A stretch of DNA of 64,000 bases from Streptomyces antarcticus (GTDB lineage: Bacteria > Actinomycetota > Actinomycetes > Streptomycetales > Streptomycetaceae). The stretch lies in contig NZ_JAPNLM010000002.1 in assembly GCF_026627255.1 (NCBI RefSeq), positions 310,001-374,000 on the forward strand, read 5' to 3'. Shown in pieces: positions 9,254-18,558 of the stretch. A model generated the notes under the pieces. The model was not told the DNA's origin. It ran no database searches and saw only the letters and a program-made list of their open reading frames with translations. The stretch's first letter is position 1. The number at the start of each line of letters is the position of its first letter. The position numbers and the translations under genes were made by a program.

Positions 9254-9493
9254 ATGAACGCCGAGACGGACACCCGGACCACCACCGTCTACCGCGTGAC
9301 CGGCATGACCTGCGGGCACTGCGAGGGCGCGGTGACCACGGAGCTCTCCGCCCTGCCCGGCGTCAGCTCGGTCAAGGCCGTCGCCGCGACCGGCGAGGTC
9401 ACCGTGGTCTCCGCGGCCCCGCTGGCGGACGAGGACGTACGCGCCGCCGTGGACGAGGCGGGCTACGAGTTCGCCGGCCCCGCCCAGCCGTAA
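9254..9493 (+). CDS. copZ: CopZ-like copper chaperone (heavy-metal-associated domain)
   Basis: A 79-residue single HMA domain. The copper-binding loop is [20 protein letters not shown], with the two Cys of MTCGHC; the end is [11 protein letters not shown], the usual fold closure. It shuttles Cu(I) in the cytoplasm and delivers it to the CopA ATPase encoded 158 bp downstream. GGAG precedes the ATG by eight bases. The CsoR-type palindrome upstream implies copper induction. Confidence 0.92.
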   Translation: MNAETDTRTTTVYRVTGMTCGHCEGAVTTELSALPGVSSVKAVAATGEVTVVSAAPLADEDVRAAVDEAGYEFAGPAQP

Positions 9494-9508
9494 CCGGCGC
9501 CACCGCTC

Positions 9509-9558
9509 CCCACCCGGGCGGCACCCGGCCGCCGGAGCACCCCACCCGGGCGGCACCC
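9509..9558. repeat. Pair of 18-bp direct repeats between copZ and copA
   Basis: CCCACCCGGGCGGCACCC occurs at 9509-9526 and again at 9541-9558, and GGGCGGCACC recurs at 9589-9598. The block sits in the copZ-copA gap and contains the palindrome CCCGGG in each copy. Function is unknown. Confidence 0.6.
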
Positions 9559-9651
9559 CGCCCCCCGCAGCACCCGCAGCACCCCGCCGGGCGGCACCGG
9601 CCAGCTCATACTGGTTCCGTACCGCCCGGCCCTCCCCCTGGAGCCCGGAAC

Positions 9652-11931
9652 ATGACCAGCACAGTGCACGACGGACCCATAGCGGCGGTCGAGCTCACGA
9701 TCGGCGGAATGACCTGCGCCTCCTGCGCGGCCCGCATCGAGAAGAAGCTGAACCGGATGGACGGGGTCACCGCGACGGTGAACTACGCCACCGAGAAGGC
9801 GAAGGTCTCGTACGCGGGTGACGTCCGGGTCGCCGATCTGATCGCGACCGTCGTGAAGACCGGGTACACCGCAGAGGAACCCCCGCCGCCGGAACCGGAA
9901 CCACAGCCGGAGGCCGCGGGAGGCCCGGGAGCCGGAGCGGACGGTGCCCCGGAGGCGGCCGACCCCGAGTCGGCCGCGCTCCGCACCCGGCTGCTCGTCT
10001 CGGCCGTCCTCGCCGCCCCCGTCGTGCTGCTCGCGATGGTCCCGGCGCTCCAGTTCGACAACTGGCAGTGGCTCTCCCTGACGCTCGCCGCCCCCGTCGT
10101 CGTCTGGGGCGCCCTCCCCTTCCACAAGGCCGCCTGGACCAACGCCCGGCACGGCGCCGCCACCATGGACACCCTGGTCTCGGTCGGCACGCTCGCCGCC
10201 TTCGCCTGGTCCCTGTGGGCCCTGTTCTTCGGCCACGCGGGCATGCCCGGCATGCGGCACGGCTTCGACCTCACGATCTCCCGGACGGACGGCTCCTCCG
10301 CCATCTACCTGGAGGTCGCGGCCGGCGTCGTCACGTTCATCCTGCTCGGCCGCTACCTGGAGGCGCGCGCCAAGCGGAAGTCGGGCGCGGCCCTCAAGGC
10401 CCTGCTGCGGCTCGGCGCCAAGGACGTCACCGTCCTGCGCGGCGGCGCCGAGGTCCGCGTCCCGGTGGGCTCGCTCGCGGTCGGCGACCGGTTCGTCGTC
10501 CGCCCCGGCGAGAAGATCGCCACCGACGGCGTGGTCGTCGAGGGCGACTCCGCCGTGGACGCCTCGATGCTGACCGGCGAGTCGGTCCCGGTCGAGGTGG
10601 CCCCGGGGGACGCCGTCACCGGCGCCACCGTCAACACCTCGGGGCGCCTGGTCGTCGAGGCCACCCGGATCGGCTCCGACACCCAGCTGGCCCGGATCGC
10701 GAAGCTCGTCGAGGACGCCCAGAACGGCAAGGCGGAGGTGCAGCGCCTCGCCGACCGGATCTCCGCCGTCTTCGTCCCCGTCGTCCTCGTCCTCGCCCTC
10801 GGCACCTGGGTCGGCTGGCTGCTCGCCACCGACAACCCCACCGCCGCCTTCACGGCCGCCGTGGCCGTCCTGATCATCGCCTGCCCCTGCGCCCTGGGCC
10901 TGGCCACCCCGACCGCGCTGATGGTCGGCACCGGCCGGGGAGCGCAGCTCGGCATCCTGATCAAGGGCCCCGAGGTGCTGGAGTCCACCCGCCGCGTGGA
11001 CACCGTCGTCCTGGACAAGACCGGTACGGTCACCACCGGCCGGATGGCGCTGACCGGCGTCCACCCCGCCGAGGGCGTCGACCCCTCGCAGTTGCTCCGC
11101 CTCGCCGCAGCGCTGGAGCACGCCTCCGAGCACCCGATCGCCCGGGCGGTCGCGGCGGGCGCCGCCGGCCTTCCCGGGGGGCTGCCGACGCCGGAGGGCT
11201 TCGAGAACCTCGCCGGGCTGGGCGTCCGGGGCGTGGTCGACGGCCACGCCGTCCTGGTGGGCCGCGCCCGGCTGCTGGCCGAGCGGTCGGTCGAACTGCC
11301 TCAGGCGCTCGCCGGGGCCCTGGCGGCCGCCGAGGCCGCGGGCGACACCGCCGTCCTGGTGGCCTGGGACGGAACGGCGCGCGGGGTGCTGACCGTGGCC
11401 GACGCGGTCAAGGAGACCAGCGCCGAGGCGGTGGCCCGGCTGCGCGCGCTCGGCCTGACGCCGGTGCTGCTGACCGGTGACAACAAGGCCGTGGCAGAAA
11501 CGGTGGCCCGCGCGGTGGGCATCGACGAGGTGATCGCCGAGGTGCTGCCGCAGGACAAGGTCGACGTGGTCAAGCGGCTCCAGGCCGAGGGCCGTACGGT
11601 CGCCATGGTCGGCGACGGGGTCAACGACGCGGCCGCGCTGGCCCAGGCGGACCTGGGCCTGGCCATGGGCACGGGCACCGACGCGGCCATCGAGGCCGGC
11701 GACCTGACCCTCGTACGGGGCGACCTGAGGGTTGCGGCGGACGCGATCCGGCTCTCCCGCCGGACCCTGTCCACGATCAAGGGGAACCTGTTCTGGGCCT
11801 TCGGCTACAACGTGGCGGCCCTGCCGCTGGCGGCCGCCGGACTGCTCAACCCGATGATCGCGGGGGCCGCGATGGCCTTCTCCTCGGTCTTCGTGGTGAC
11901 CAACAGCCTCCGGTTGCGGTCCTTCCGCTAG
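9652..11931 (+). CDS. copA: CopA, copper-translocating P1B-type ATPase
   Basis: A 759-residue Cu(I) export ATPase. An N-terminal HMA domain has [16 protein letters not shown] (Cys22, Cys25). The actuator motif TGESVPVEV, the membrane metal site CPC in [13 protein letters not shown] (about residue 410), the phosphorylation motif DKTGTVTTG (Asp about residue 455), the HP motif SEHPIARAV and the hinge [10 protein letters not shown] (about residue 654) are all intact. About eight membrane helices are expected. It pumps Cu(I) from the cytoplasm using copper brought by CopZ. It probably shares the CsoR-controlled copZ promoter, as no separate operator is evident in the 158-bp gap. Confidence 0.95.
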   Translation: MTSTVHDGPIAAVELTIGGMTCASCAARIEKKLNRMDGVTATVNYATEKAKVSYAGDVRVADLIATVVKTGYTAEEPPPPEPEPQPEAAGGPGAGADGAPEAADPESAALRTRLLVSAVLAAPVVLLAMVPALQFDNWQWLSLTLAAPVVVWGALPFHKAAWTNARHGAATMDTLVSVGTLAAFAWSLWALFFGHAGMPGMRHGFDLTISRTDGSSAIYLEVAAGVVTFILLGRYLEARAKRKSGAALKALLRLGAKDVTVLRGGAEVRVPVGSLAVGDRFVVRPGEKIATDGVVVEGDSAVDASMLTGESVPVEVAPGDAVTGATVNTSGRLVVEATRIGSDTQLARIAKLVEDAQNGKAEVQRLADRISAVFVPVVLVLALGTWVGWLLATDNPTAAFTAAVAVLIIACPCALGLATPTALMVGTGRGAQLGILIKGPEVLESTRRVDTVVLDKTGTVTTGRMALTGVHPAEGVDPSQLLRLAAALEHASEHPIARAVAAGAAGLPGGLPTPEGFENLAGLGVRGVVDGHAVLVGRARLLAERSVELPQALAGALAAAEAAGDTAVLVAWDGTARGVLTVADAVKETSAEAVARLRALGLTPVLLTGDNKAVAETVARAVGIDEVIAEVLPQDKVDVVKRLQAEGRTVAMVGDGVNDAAALAQADLGLAMGTGTDAAIEAGDLTLVRGDLRVAADAIRLSRRTLSTIKGNLFWAFGYNVAALPLAAAGLLNPMIAGAAMAFSSVFVVTNSLRLRSFR

Positions 11932-12030
11932 TGGATCACCTTCGCATCCCCGCCACAGTTCCTTCACGCGAGACGCAGATCACAGTGATCGCGACGTAAC
12001 CATCCGGGGTCGTCGTGGGTCTAATGGGGC

Positions 12031-12089
12031 GATGCCAGGGACGTCTTGGGGGACGTCTCACGGACGTCTTGGGGGATGTCCGTGGCATC
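12031..12089. terminator. Repeat-containing hairpin downstream of copA
   Basis: GGACGTCTTGGGGGA occurs twice (12039-12053 and 12062-12076). The pair is bracketed by GATGCCAGGGAC (12031-12042) and GTCCGTGGCATC (12078-12089), which pair over 11 of 12 positions. The structure lies 100 bp past the copA stop and may be its terminator; the internal direct repeat is unusual for one. Confidence 0.45.
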
Positions 12090-12209
12090 GGCCGGCCGGG
12101 ACGCGTGCCGCGGGAAGCCTTGAGCGGCCCTCCCGACCCGAACGGGTCCCGGCAGACACCGAACGCCCCGGATCGGATCCCGTGGGGGGAATCCGTACCG
12201 GGGAAAGGA

Positions 12210-12256
12210 AAGCGCCCCGACCGTCGACCCGTGGGGGGATCGACGGCGGGGCGCTT
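12210..12256 (-). terminator. Hairpin terminator of citA
   Basis: AAGCGCCCCG (12210-12219) pairs with CGGGGCGCTT (12247-12256), and after a one-base bulge CCGTCGA (12221-12227) pairs with TCGACGG (12240-12246), leaving a 12-base loop. It lies 67 bp downstream of the citA stop. Confidence 0.8.
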
Positions 12257-12322
12257 CTCCCTGCCTGTGCGTGCGCGCCCGTGTTCGGCGCGCGGATGCC
12301 GCCGCGGCCCGGAGGCCCCGGC

Positions 12323-13612
12323 TCAGCGGCTCTCTACGGGAACGAAGTCGCGCAGGACCTCGCCGGTGTAGATCTGGCGCGGGCGGCCGATGCGGGAACC
12401 CGGCTCCTTGATCATCTCGTGCCACTGGGCGATCCAGCCGGGAAGGCGGCCGATCGCGAAGAGCACGGTGAACATCTCGGTCGGGAATCCCATGGCCCGG
12501 TAGATGAGACCGGTGTAGAAGTCCACGTTCGGGTAGAGGTTGCGCGAGACGAAGTACTCGTCGGCCAGCGCGTGCTCTTCCAGCTTGAGCGCGATGTCGA
12601 GCAGCTCGTCGCTCTTGCCGAGCGCCGAGAGGACGTCGTGCGCCGCGGCCTTGATGATCTTCGCCCGGGGGTCGAAGCTCTTGTAGACGCGGTGTCCGAA
12701 GCCCATGAGGCGGACGCCGTCTTCCTTGTTCTTCACCTTGCGGATGAAGGCGTCGACGTCGCCGCCGTCGTTCTTGATGCCCTCGAGCATCTCGAGGACG
12801 GACTGGTTGGCGCCACCGTGCAGCGGGCCCCACAGGGCCGAGATGCCGGCGGAGATCGAGGCGAACATGTTCGCCTGCGAGGAGCCGACCAAACGCACGG
12901 TGGAGGTCGAACAGTTCTGCTCGTGGTCCGCGTGCAGGATCAGCAGCTTGTCGAGCGCCGAGACCACGACCGGGTCCAGGTCGTATTCCTGGGCCGGCAC
13001 GGAGAACGTCATGCGCAGGAAGTTCTCGACGTAGCCGAGGTCGTTGCGCGGGTAGACCACCGGGTGGCCGACCGACTTCTTGTACGCGTAGGCCGCGATC
13101 GTCGGCAGCTTGGCCAGCAGGCGGATCGTCGAGAGGTGGCGCTGCTTCTCGTCGAACGGGTTGTGGCTGTCCTGGTAGAACGTCGACAGCGCGCTGACCA
13201 CGGAGGACAGCATCGCCATCGGGTGCGCGTCACGCGGGAAGCCGTCGTAGAAGCGCTTCACGTCCTCGTGCAGCAGCGTGTGCTGGGTGATCTCATTGCG
13301 GAACGACGCGAGCTGGTCGACGGTCGGCAGCTCCCCGTTGATCAGCAGGTACGCGACCTCGATGAAGGTCGAACGCTCGGCCAGCTGCTCGATCGGGTAG
13401 CCGCGGTAGCGCAGGATCCCCTGCTCGCCGTCGAGGTAGGTAATCGCGGACTTGTACGCCGCGGTGTTGCCGTAGCCACTGTCCAGCGTGACGAGCCCGG
13501 TCTGGGCCCGCAGCTTCGAGATGTCGAAGCCCTGGTCACCGACGGTGCTCTCGACCACCGGGTAGGTGTATTCACCGTCCGCGTACCGGAGTACTACAGA
13601 GTTGTCGCTCAC
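12323..13612 (-). CDS. citA: Citrate synthase
   Basis: A 429-residue hexameric-type citrate synthase that condenses acetyl-CoA with oxaloacetate at entry to the TCA cycle. Active-site regions are visible: LHADHEQNCSTSTVRLVGSS (catalytic His), GPLHGGANQSVLEMLE, and MGFGHRVYKSFDPRAKII with the second His, Arg and Asp. The N-terminal small beta domain VVLRYADGEYTYPVVESTVG is typical of type II enzymes. GTG at 13612 is chosen because GAGGGA lies just upstream; a longer upstream frame lacks family similarity. The gene is followed by a strong hairpin and converges on copA. Confidence 0.96.
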   Translation of the reverse strand: MSDNSVVLRYADGEYTYPVVESTVGDQGFDISKLRAQTGLVTLDSGYGNTAAYKSAITYLDGEQGILRYRGYPIEQLAERSTFIEVAYLLINGELPTVDQLASFRNEITQHTLLHEDVKRFYDGFPRDAHPMAMLSSVVSALSTFYQDSHNPFDEKQRHLSTIRLLAKLPTIAAYAYKKSVGHPVVYPRNDLGYVENFLRMTFSVPAQEYDLDPVVVSALDKLLILHADHEQNCSTSTVRLVGSSQANMFASISAGISALWGPLHGGANQSVLEMLEGIKNDGGDVDAFIRKVKNKEDGVRLMGFGHRVYKSFDPRAKIIKAAAHDVLSALGKSDELLDIALKLEEHALADEYFVSRNLYPNVDFYTGLIYRAMGFPTEMFTVLFAIGRLPGWIAQWHEMIKEPGSRIGRPRQIYTGEVLRDFVPVESR

Positions 13613-13794
13613 GTCATCCCTCACCGACGTAGTGCCTCTTCTTCGAGGTGCCCTGACTGCCACTACCTTCCCCCATTTGGCGCAGGAGAGTGCACTCGGG
13701 GTCGGCATTTGGTTCTTTCGACGGCACTGAGTGCCGCCAAGCTGCTCATCCTGCCCCTTCGCACCGGCACCGGGAACCCCAAATGATCGATCAT

Positions 13795-16047
13795 CTAGGT
13801 GATGTTTCCCACCGGTATCCGGCCGGACAGCCTGGCAGCGACCGCCGTGTACCTCCTGCCTGCGGAAACCGTACGCACCGCCTGCCCCAGGGCCTTCCGT
13901 GACCCGACGAGGACGACCAGTTTTTTCGCCCTGGTCACCGCCGTGTAGAGCAGATTGCGCTGGAGCATCATCCAGGCCCCGGTGGTGACCGGGATCACCA
14001 CGGCCGGATATTCACTCCCCTGGGAACGGTGGATGGTGACGGCGTACGCGTGGGCCAGCTCGTCGAGTTCGGCGAACTCGTACCCGATCTCCTCGTCCTC
14101 GTCCGTCCGTACGGTCAGGCGCTGTTCGTCCGGGTCGAGGGCGGTGACCACGCCGAGCGTCCCGTTGAAGACGCCGTTGACGCCCTTCTCGTAGTTGTTC
14201 CTGATCTGGGTGACCTTGTCGCCCACCCGGAAGACCCGGCCGCCGAACCGCTTCTCCGGGAGGTCCGGCCGGGCCGGCGTGATGGCCTGCTGGAGCAGGG
14301 CGTTGAGGTTTCCGGCGCCGGCCGGGCCGCGGTGCATGGGGGCGAGCACCTGGACGTCGCGGCGCGGGTCGAGTCCGAACCGGGCGGGAATCCTGCGGGC
14401 GGCCACGTCCACGGCCAGCGCCCCGGCCGCCTCCGTGTCCTCTTCGGCGAAGAGGAAGAAGTCCGGCAGCCCGTCGGTGATCGGCGGCAGGCCGGTGTTG
14501 ATCCGGTGGGCGTTGGTGACCACCCCGGACTGCTGGGCCTGCCGGAAGATCCGGGTCAGCCGTACGGCGGGCACCGGGCCGCCCTCGGCCAGCAGGTCCC
14601 GCAGCACCTCCCCCGCGCCGACCGACGGCAGCTGGTCCACGTCCCCGACCAGCAGCAGGTGGGCGCCCGGCGCCACGGCCTTGACGAGCTTGTTGGCCAG
14701 CAGCAGGTCCAGCATCGAGGCCTCGTCGACGACGACCAGGTCCGCGTCCAGCGGCCGTTCCCGGTCGTACGCCGCGTCCCCGCCCGGCTTGAGCTCCAGC
14801 AGCCGGTGCACGGTGGAGGCCTCGGCCCCGGTGAGTTCCGAGAGCCGCTTGGCGGCCCGTCCCGTGGGCGCGGCGAGCACGACCTTGGCCTTCTTGGCCC
14901 GGGCCAGCTCGACGATCGAGCGCACGGTGAAGGACTTGCCGCAGCCGGGCCCGCCGGTCAGGACGGCGACCCGGCGGGTGAGGGCCAGCTTCACCGCGTC
15001 CCTCTGTTCGGGGGCGAGGGAGGCCCCGGTCCGCGAGGCGAGCCAGCCCAGGGCCTTGTCCCAGTCCACGTCCCGGAAGCCGGGCATCCGGTCGTCCTCG
15101 GCGTTCAGCAGCCGGCGCACCTGCCCGACCAGCGACAGCTCGGCGCGGTGGAAGGGGACCAGGTACACGGCGGTCAGCGGGTCCGGCCCGCCCTGCGGGT
15201 CGGGCACGGGCTCCCGTACGACGCCCTCCGGGTCTGCGGCGAGCTCGGCGAGGCAGTCGATGACCAGCCCGGTGTCCACCTGGAGCAGCTTGACCCCGTC
15301 GGCGATGAGCCGGTCCTCGGGCAGGAAGCAGTGCCCCTGGTCGGTGGACTGCGACAGGGCGTACTGGAGCCCGGCCTTGACCCGTTCGGGGCTGTCGTGC
15401 GGGATGCCGACGGCCTGGGCGATGCGGTCGGCGGTGAGGAATCCGATGCCCCAGACGTCGGCGGCGAGCCGGTAGGGCTGGTTCTTCACCACGGAGATGG
15501 AGGCGTCGGCGTACTTCTTGTAGATGCGCACGGCGATGGAGGTGGAGACGCCGACGCCCTGGAGGAAGACCATGACCTCCTTGATGGCCTTCTGCTCCTC
15601 CCATGCGGCGCCGATCAGTTTGGTCCGCTTGGGGCCGAGCCCCGGCACCTCGATGAGCCGCTTCGGCTCGTCCTCGATGACGTCGAGGGTGTCGGTGCCG
15701 AAGTGCTCCACGATCCGGTCGGCGATCTTCGGGCCGATGCCCTTGATCAGGCCGGAGCCGAGGTAGCGCCGGATGCCCTGGATGGTGGCGGGGAGCACGG
15801 TGCGGTAGTTCTCCACCGTGAACTGCCTGCCGTACTGCGGGTGGGAGCCCCAGCGGCCCTCCATCCGGAGCGACTCGCCGGGCTGCGCGCCGAGGAGCGA
15901 GCCGACGACGGTGAGGAGGTCGCCGCTGCCGCGGCCCGTGTCGACGCGGGCGACCGTGTACCCGGTGTCCTCGTTGGCGTAGGTGATGCGCTCGAGCACC
16001 CCATCGACCACTGCCGGTTGTGCCGCTGCCGCCCCGTCCGCTGCCAT
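13795..16047 (-). CDS. recD2: RecD2-type ATP-dependent DNA helicase (superfamily 1B)
   Basis: A 750-residue helicase of the RecD-like type found without RecBC. The N-terminal part (ERITYANEDTGYTVARVDTG onwards) and helix-hairpin-helix-like IEVPGLGPKRTKLIGAAWEE precede the motor. Motor motifs are VLTGGPGCGKSFTVRSIVEL (Walker A, about residue 365), APTGRAAKRLSELTG (Ia), VVDEASMLDLLL (II), LLVGDVDQLPSVGAGEVLRD (III), VRLTRIFRQAQQS (IV), and VTIHRSQGSEYPAVVIPV plus LYTAVTRAKKLVVLVGS near the end. It unwinds DNA 5' to 3' in family members. ATG 16047 is favoured by homology to related N-termini, but no strong ribosome binding site is seen. citA follows 182 bp downstream on the same strand. Confidence 0.93.
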   Translation of the reverse strand: MAADGAAAAQPAVVDGVLERITYANEDTGYTVARVDTGRGSGDLLTVVGSLLGAQPGESLRMEGRWGSHPQYGRQFTVENYRTVLPATIQGIRRYLGSGLIKGIGPKIADRIVEHFGTDTLDVIEDEPKRLIEVPGLGPKRTKLIGAAWEEQKAIKEVMVFLQGVGVSTSIAVRIYKKYADASISVVKNQPYRLAADVWGIGFLTADRIAQAVGIPHDSPERVKAGLQYALSQSTDQGHCFLPEDRLIADGVKLLQVDTGLVIDCLAELAADPEGVVREPVPDPQGGPDPLTAVYLVPFHRAELSLVGQVRRLLNAEDDRMPGFRDVDWDKALGWLASRTGASLAPEQRDAVKLALTRRVAVLTGGPGCGKSFTVRSIVELARAKKAKVVLAAPTGRAAKRLSELTGAEASTVHRLLELKPGGDAAYDRERPLDADLVVVDEASMLDLLLANKLVKAVAPGAHLLLVGDVDQLPSVGAGEVLRDLLAEGGPVPAVRLTRIFRQAQQSGVVTNAHRINTGLPPITDGLPDFFLFAEEDTEAAGALAVDVAARRIPARFGLDPRRDVQVLAPMHRGPAGAGNLNALLQQAITPARPDLPEKRFGGRVFRVGDKVTQIRNNYEKGVNGVFNGTLGVVTALDPDEQRLTVRTDEDEEIGYEFAELDELAHAYAVTIHRSQGSEYPAVVIPVTTGAWMMLQRNLLYTAVTRAKKLVVLVGSRKALGQAVRTVSAGRRYTAVAARLSGRIPVGNIT

Positions 16048-16125
16048 GGACCGAAAGCTACCGTCCGGCGCCGACAGCGCGGGGCTCCTGTGGAAAACCG
16101 CAGGGGACGGGCCCGGGACACCAGA

Positions 16126-16155
16126 AGGGGGCCCGGCCTCGCGGCCGGACCCCCT
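16126..16155. other. Terminator-like hairpin between divergent genes
   Basis: AGGGGG (16126-16131) plus CCGGCC (16133-16138) pair with GGCCGG (16143-16148) plus CCCCCT (16150-16155), with one C/A mismatch and a TCGC loop. A hairpin this strong between two outward-reading genes (recD2 and the DUF937 gene) cannot be an ordinary terminator for either; it may act in a leader or mark a lost gene. Confidence 0.5.
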
Positions 16156-16336
16156 CACGGTTACCCCTCCCGTGTCGGACTTCCCGATCCCCCCAGATCC
16201 CCTCCCGAAAGTCCCGACGCACCATACGACCCGCGATTCCCGCGCGGGGTTGCACCCGGATCCGGAGCTTTACCGTTCCGTTACCGAGGGCGGGTCCGAG
16301 GTGCCGTCAAATCGCCGCAGAAGTAGCGTTTCCGTC

Positions 16337-16912
16337 ATGAGCGAACCTTCATTGCAGGACGACGTGCTCCAGGAACTCGGCGACGACAAGCTGACCGAGA
16401 TCGCCGGGCTCCTCGGCACGGACACCAACGGCGCCCGCGACACCGTCACCGAGACGGTCGGTGCCATGACCGGCGGTCTGCAGGAGAAGGCGGCGGCCGA
16501 CGACGACGACGGCGTCGAGGTCCGCCAGGCCTTCGCCGAGGTGGCGGAGCCCCCGCTGCAGGGCGTGTCCACCCTGGGCGGCGGCCTGGGCGGAATGCTG
16601 TCCGGCGGGATGATGGCCGGGGTGCTCGCCAAGGTCAGCAAGCCGGTGGCCAGCGCCGTCTCGAAGAAGACCGGCATCCCCGCGCCCGCCATCAGCCGCG
16701 TGATCGAGCTGCTGATCCCGGTGCTGCTGGCGGTCTTCGCCAAGCGCGCGGCCTCCGGCAAGGCGGCGGGAACCCCCGCGGCCGGCGGCGCCCCGGCGTC
16801 CGGCGGCGCCCCGGCGTCCGGCCCGGGGACGGGCCCGGCGAGGGGCACCGGCCCGGAGGGCGGCGGACTCGGGGACCTGCTGGGCCAGATCCTCGGCGGC
16901 GGCAGGAAGTGA
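16337..16912 (+). CDS. DUF937 domain-containing protein
   Basis: A 191-residue protein of unknown function. The N-terminal segment LQDDVLQELGDDKLTEIAGL and later VSTLGGGLGGMLSGGMMAGV fit the DUF937/YidB-like helical fold. It is followed by AISRVIELLIPVLLAVFAKR, and the C-terminus is a Gly/Ala/Pro linker (GGAPASGGAPASGPGTGPAR) ending in the YidB-type motif GGGLGDLLGQILGGGRK. No signal peptide is evident, so it is probably cytoplasmic. A perfect 17-bp hairpin follows the stop, so the gene is monocistronic. No role can be inferred from the neighbours. Confidence 0.8.
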   Translation: MSEPSLQDDVLQELGDDKLTEIAGLLGTDTNGARDTVTETVGAMTGGLQEKAAADDDDGVEVRQAFAEVAEPPLQGVSTLGGGLGGMLSGGMMAGVLAKVSKPVASAVSKKTGIPAPAISRVIELLIPVLLAVFAKRAASGKAAGTPAAGGAPASGGAPASGPGTGPARGTGPEGGGLGDLLGQILGGGRK

Positions 16913-16939
16913 CCCGTACGGCGTAACGCCCCGCGGGTA

Positions 16940-16992
16940 CGCGGAGGGCGGTCCGGACGGCGGCGGGAGCCGTACCCGGACCGCCCTCCGCG
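16940..16992 (+). terminator. Strong hairpin terminator after the DUF937 gene
   Basis: CGCGGAGGGCGGTCCGG (16940-16956) and CCGGACCGCCCTCCGCG (16976-16992) pair perfectly over 17 bp with a 19-base loop, 27 bp past the stop. Confidence 0.9.
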
Positions 16993-17029
16993 CTTGTCCC
17001 CCGCCGGCGCCCCGCTATCCTCGGACGCC

Positions 17030-17551
17030 ATGGACACGCCCGAGAAGGCACCCGTGCGGCTGCGGGCCCCCGAGCCCGGCGACCTGGGCTGGATCGTGCA
17101 GCGGCACGGCGCGCTGTACGCCGCGGAGTACGGCTGGAACACCGAGTTCGAGGGCCTGGTGGCCCGGATCGTCGCGGACTTCGCCGAGGACCACGACCCG
17201 TACCTGGAACGGGTCTGGATCGCCGAACTGGACGGCCGCCCGGTCGGCTCGGTGATGTGCGTACGGGAGGACGCCGCGCCCGGGACCGCGCGGCTGCGGC
17301 TGCTCCTGGTGGAGCCCGCCGGCCGCGGCCACGGGATCGGGACCCTGCTCGTCGGCGCCGTCGTGGCCTTCGCCCGCTCGGTCGGCTACCGCGAGCTGGT
17401 CCTGTGGACCAACGACGTGCTGGCCTCGGCGCGCTCCCTCTACCTGCACGCCGGCTTCACCCTGGTCGCCGAGCGCCCGCACCGCTCGTACGGGGTCGCC
17501 CTCACGGGACAGGACTGGCGACTGCCGCTGCAGGAGGGCTCCCCGCGCTGA
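17030..17551 (+). CDS. GNAT family N-acetyltransferase
   Basis: A 173-residue GCN5-related acetyltransferase. The acetyl-CoA pyrophosphate loop is in LLLVEPAGRGHGIGTLLVGA (motif A), followed by VVAFARSVGYRELVLWTNDV and the motif B region ASARSLYLHAGFTLVAERPH. The N-terminal part VRLRAPEPGDLGWIVQRHGA resembles GNAT domains fused to MarR regulators, here standing alone. Substrate is unknown. The 3' end overlaps the convergent EamA gene by 50 bp, so the two transcripts would be complementary there. Confidence 0.85.
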   Translation: MDTPEKAPVRLRAPEPGDLGWIVQRHGALYAAEYGWNTEFEGLVARIVADFAEDHDPYLERVWIAELDGRPVGSVMCVREDAAPGTARLRLLLVEPAGRGHGIGTLLVGAVVAFARSVGYRELVLWTNDVLASARSLYLHAGFTLVAERPHRSYGVALTGQDWRLPLQEGSPR

Positions 17552-18458
17552 CGTCCGGACCGACCCCCGTACGGTCCGGTCCGACCCCCGTACGGTCCGA
17601 ACGCCGCGCGGGGGTCAGCGAGGTCAGTGCCACCCCGCCGACCAGGAGCGCCGCCGCCAGCCAGCGCGTGCCCGAGACAGATTCCCCCAGCACCAGCGCG
17701 GCCGAGGACATCCCGAACACGGGGACCAGCAGCGAGAAGGGCGCCACCGAGGAGGCCGGGTAGCGCCGCAGCAGGTAGCCCCAGGCGCCGAAGCCGAAGA
17801 CGGTGGACACCCAGGCGACGTACCCGATGACGGCGGCCCCCGACCAGTCCAGGGCCCGCAGCGCGGCCAGGTCCCGCTCCGGCCCCTCCAGCAGCAGCGA
17901 GAGCGCGAACAGCGGCAGCACCGGGACCGCGCACACCCACACCATGAAGTTCAGGGCGTCGGGCGGCGAGGCCCTGCGGGTCAGCACGTTGGAGACGCCC
18001 CAGCAGGCGGCGGCCGCGACGACCAGGACGAAGCCGAGCACCGGCCCCGAGGTGCCCCCGTCGACGGCGGCGACGGCGATCCCGGCGAGCGCGACCCCCA
18101 TGCCGGCCACCCGCACCCGGCCGGGCCGCTCGCGCAGCACGACGGCGGCGAGGACCGCGGTGAAGACGGCCTGGATCTGGAGCACCAGCGAGGACAGCCC
18201 GGCCGGCATCCCGGCGGCCATCCCGGTGAACAGCAGGCCGAACTTGGCGATGCCGAGAGCCGCCCCGACCCCGAGGATCCACTTCCAGGCGACCTTGGGC
18301 CGCCCGACGAAGAACACGGCGGGCAGCGCGGCGGCGAGGAAGCGCAGGGCGGACAGGAGCAACGGCGGGAAGTGGTCGAGTCCGATCTCGATGACGACGA
18401 AGTTGACGCCCCAGACGGCGGCGACGAGCACGGCGAGCGCGGTGTGTACGGGACGCAT
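17502..18458 (-). CDS. EamA (DMT) family exporter
   Basis: A 318-residue drug/metabolite transporter with ten predicted membrane helices in two EamA repeats. The first starts LAVLVAAVWGVNFVVIEIGL and includes SSLVLQIQAVFTAVLAAVVL; the second includes AAAACWGVSNVLTRRASPPD and SVAPFSLLVPVFGMSSAALV. RhaT/PecM-type relatives export amino acids or metabolites. ATG 18458 begins MRPVHTALAVL; a longer frame upstream has no membrane-protein start. The cytoplasmic tail contains two copies of DRTGVGP from a 21-bp tandem repeat. It is divergent from a LysR gene 100 bp away, a common arrangement in which LysR controls the exporter. Confidence 0.88.
   Translation of the reverse strand: MRPVHTALAVLVAAVWGVNFVVIEIGLDHFPPLLLSALRFLAAALPAVFFVGRPKVAWKWILGVGAALGIAKFGLLFTGMAAGMPAGLSSLVLQIQAVFTAVLAAVVLRERPGRVRVAGMGVALAGIAVAAVDGGTSGPVLGFVLVVAAAACWGVSNVLTRRASPPDALNFMVWVCAVPVLPLFALSLLLEGPERDLAALRALDWSGAAVIGYVAWVSTVFGFGAWGYLLRRYPASSVAPFSLLVPVFGMSSAALVLGESVSGTRWLAAALLVGGVALTSLTPARRSDRTGVGPDRTGVGPDVSAGSPPAAAVASPVP
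17560..17601. repeat. 21-bp tandem repeat in the EamA C-terminal tail
   Basis: Two adjacent copies begin CCGACCCCCGTACGGTCCG at 17560 and 17581. They keep the reading frame of the EamA gene and encode a repeated DRTGVGP heptapeptide. Confidence 0.75.
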
Positions 18459-18558
18459 GGTTCGAGCATCGACGCCCGGAGGATGTAGCACCAGCGCGAG
18501 TTCCTTCCGCGATGGATGAAGCATTGCTACCGAATGGCCGGACTGCCACGATGGGGAC

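Larger units (their letters stand above)
11932..12322. other. Intergenic region between convergent copA and citA
   Basis: This 391-bp stretch holds no convincing gene. It contains the 13-bp palindrome GATCACAGTGATC (11978-11990), a direct/inverted repeat structure (12031-12089) likely to end copA transcription, and the citA terminator hairpin (12210-12256). Confidence 0.7.

Noticed and set aside
13009..16326. Long plus-strand frames antisense to citA and recD2
   Set aside because: The minus-strand products contain complete enzyme motifs; the opposite frames show only biased Gly/Ala/Val/Asp composition.
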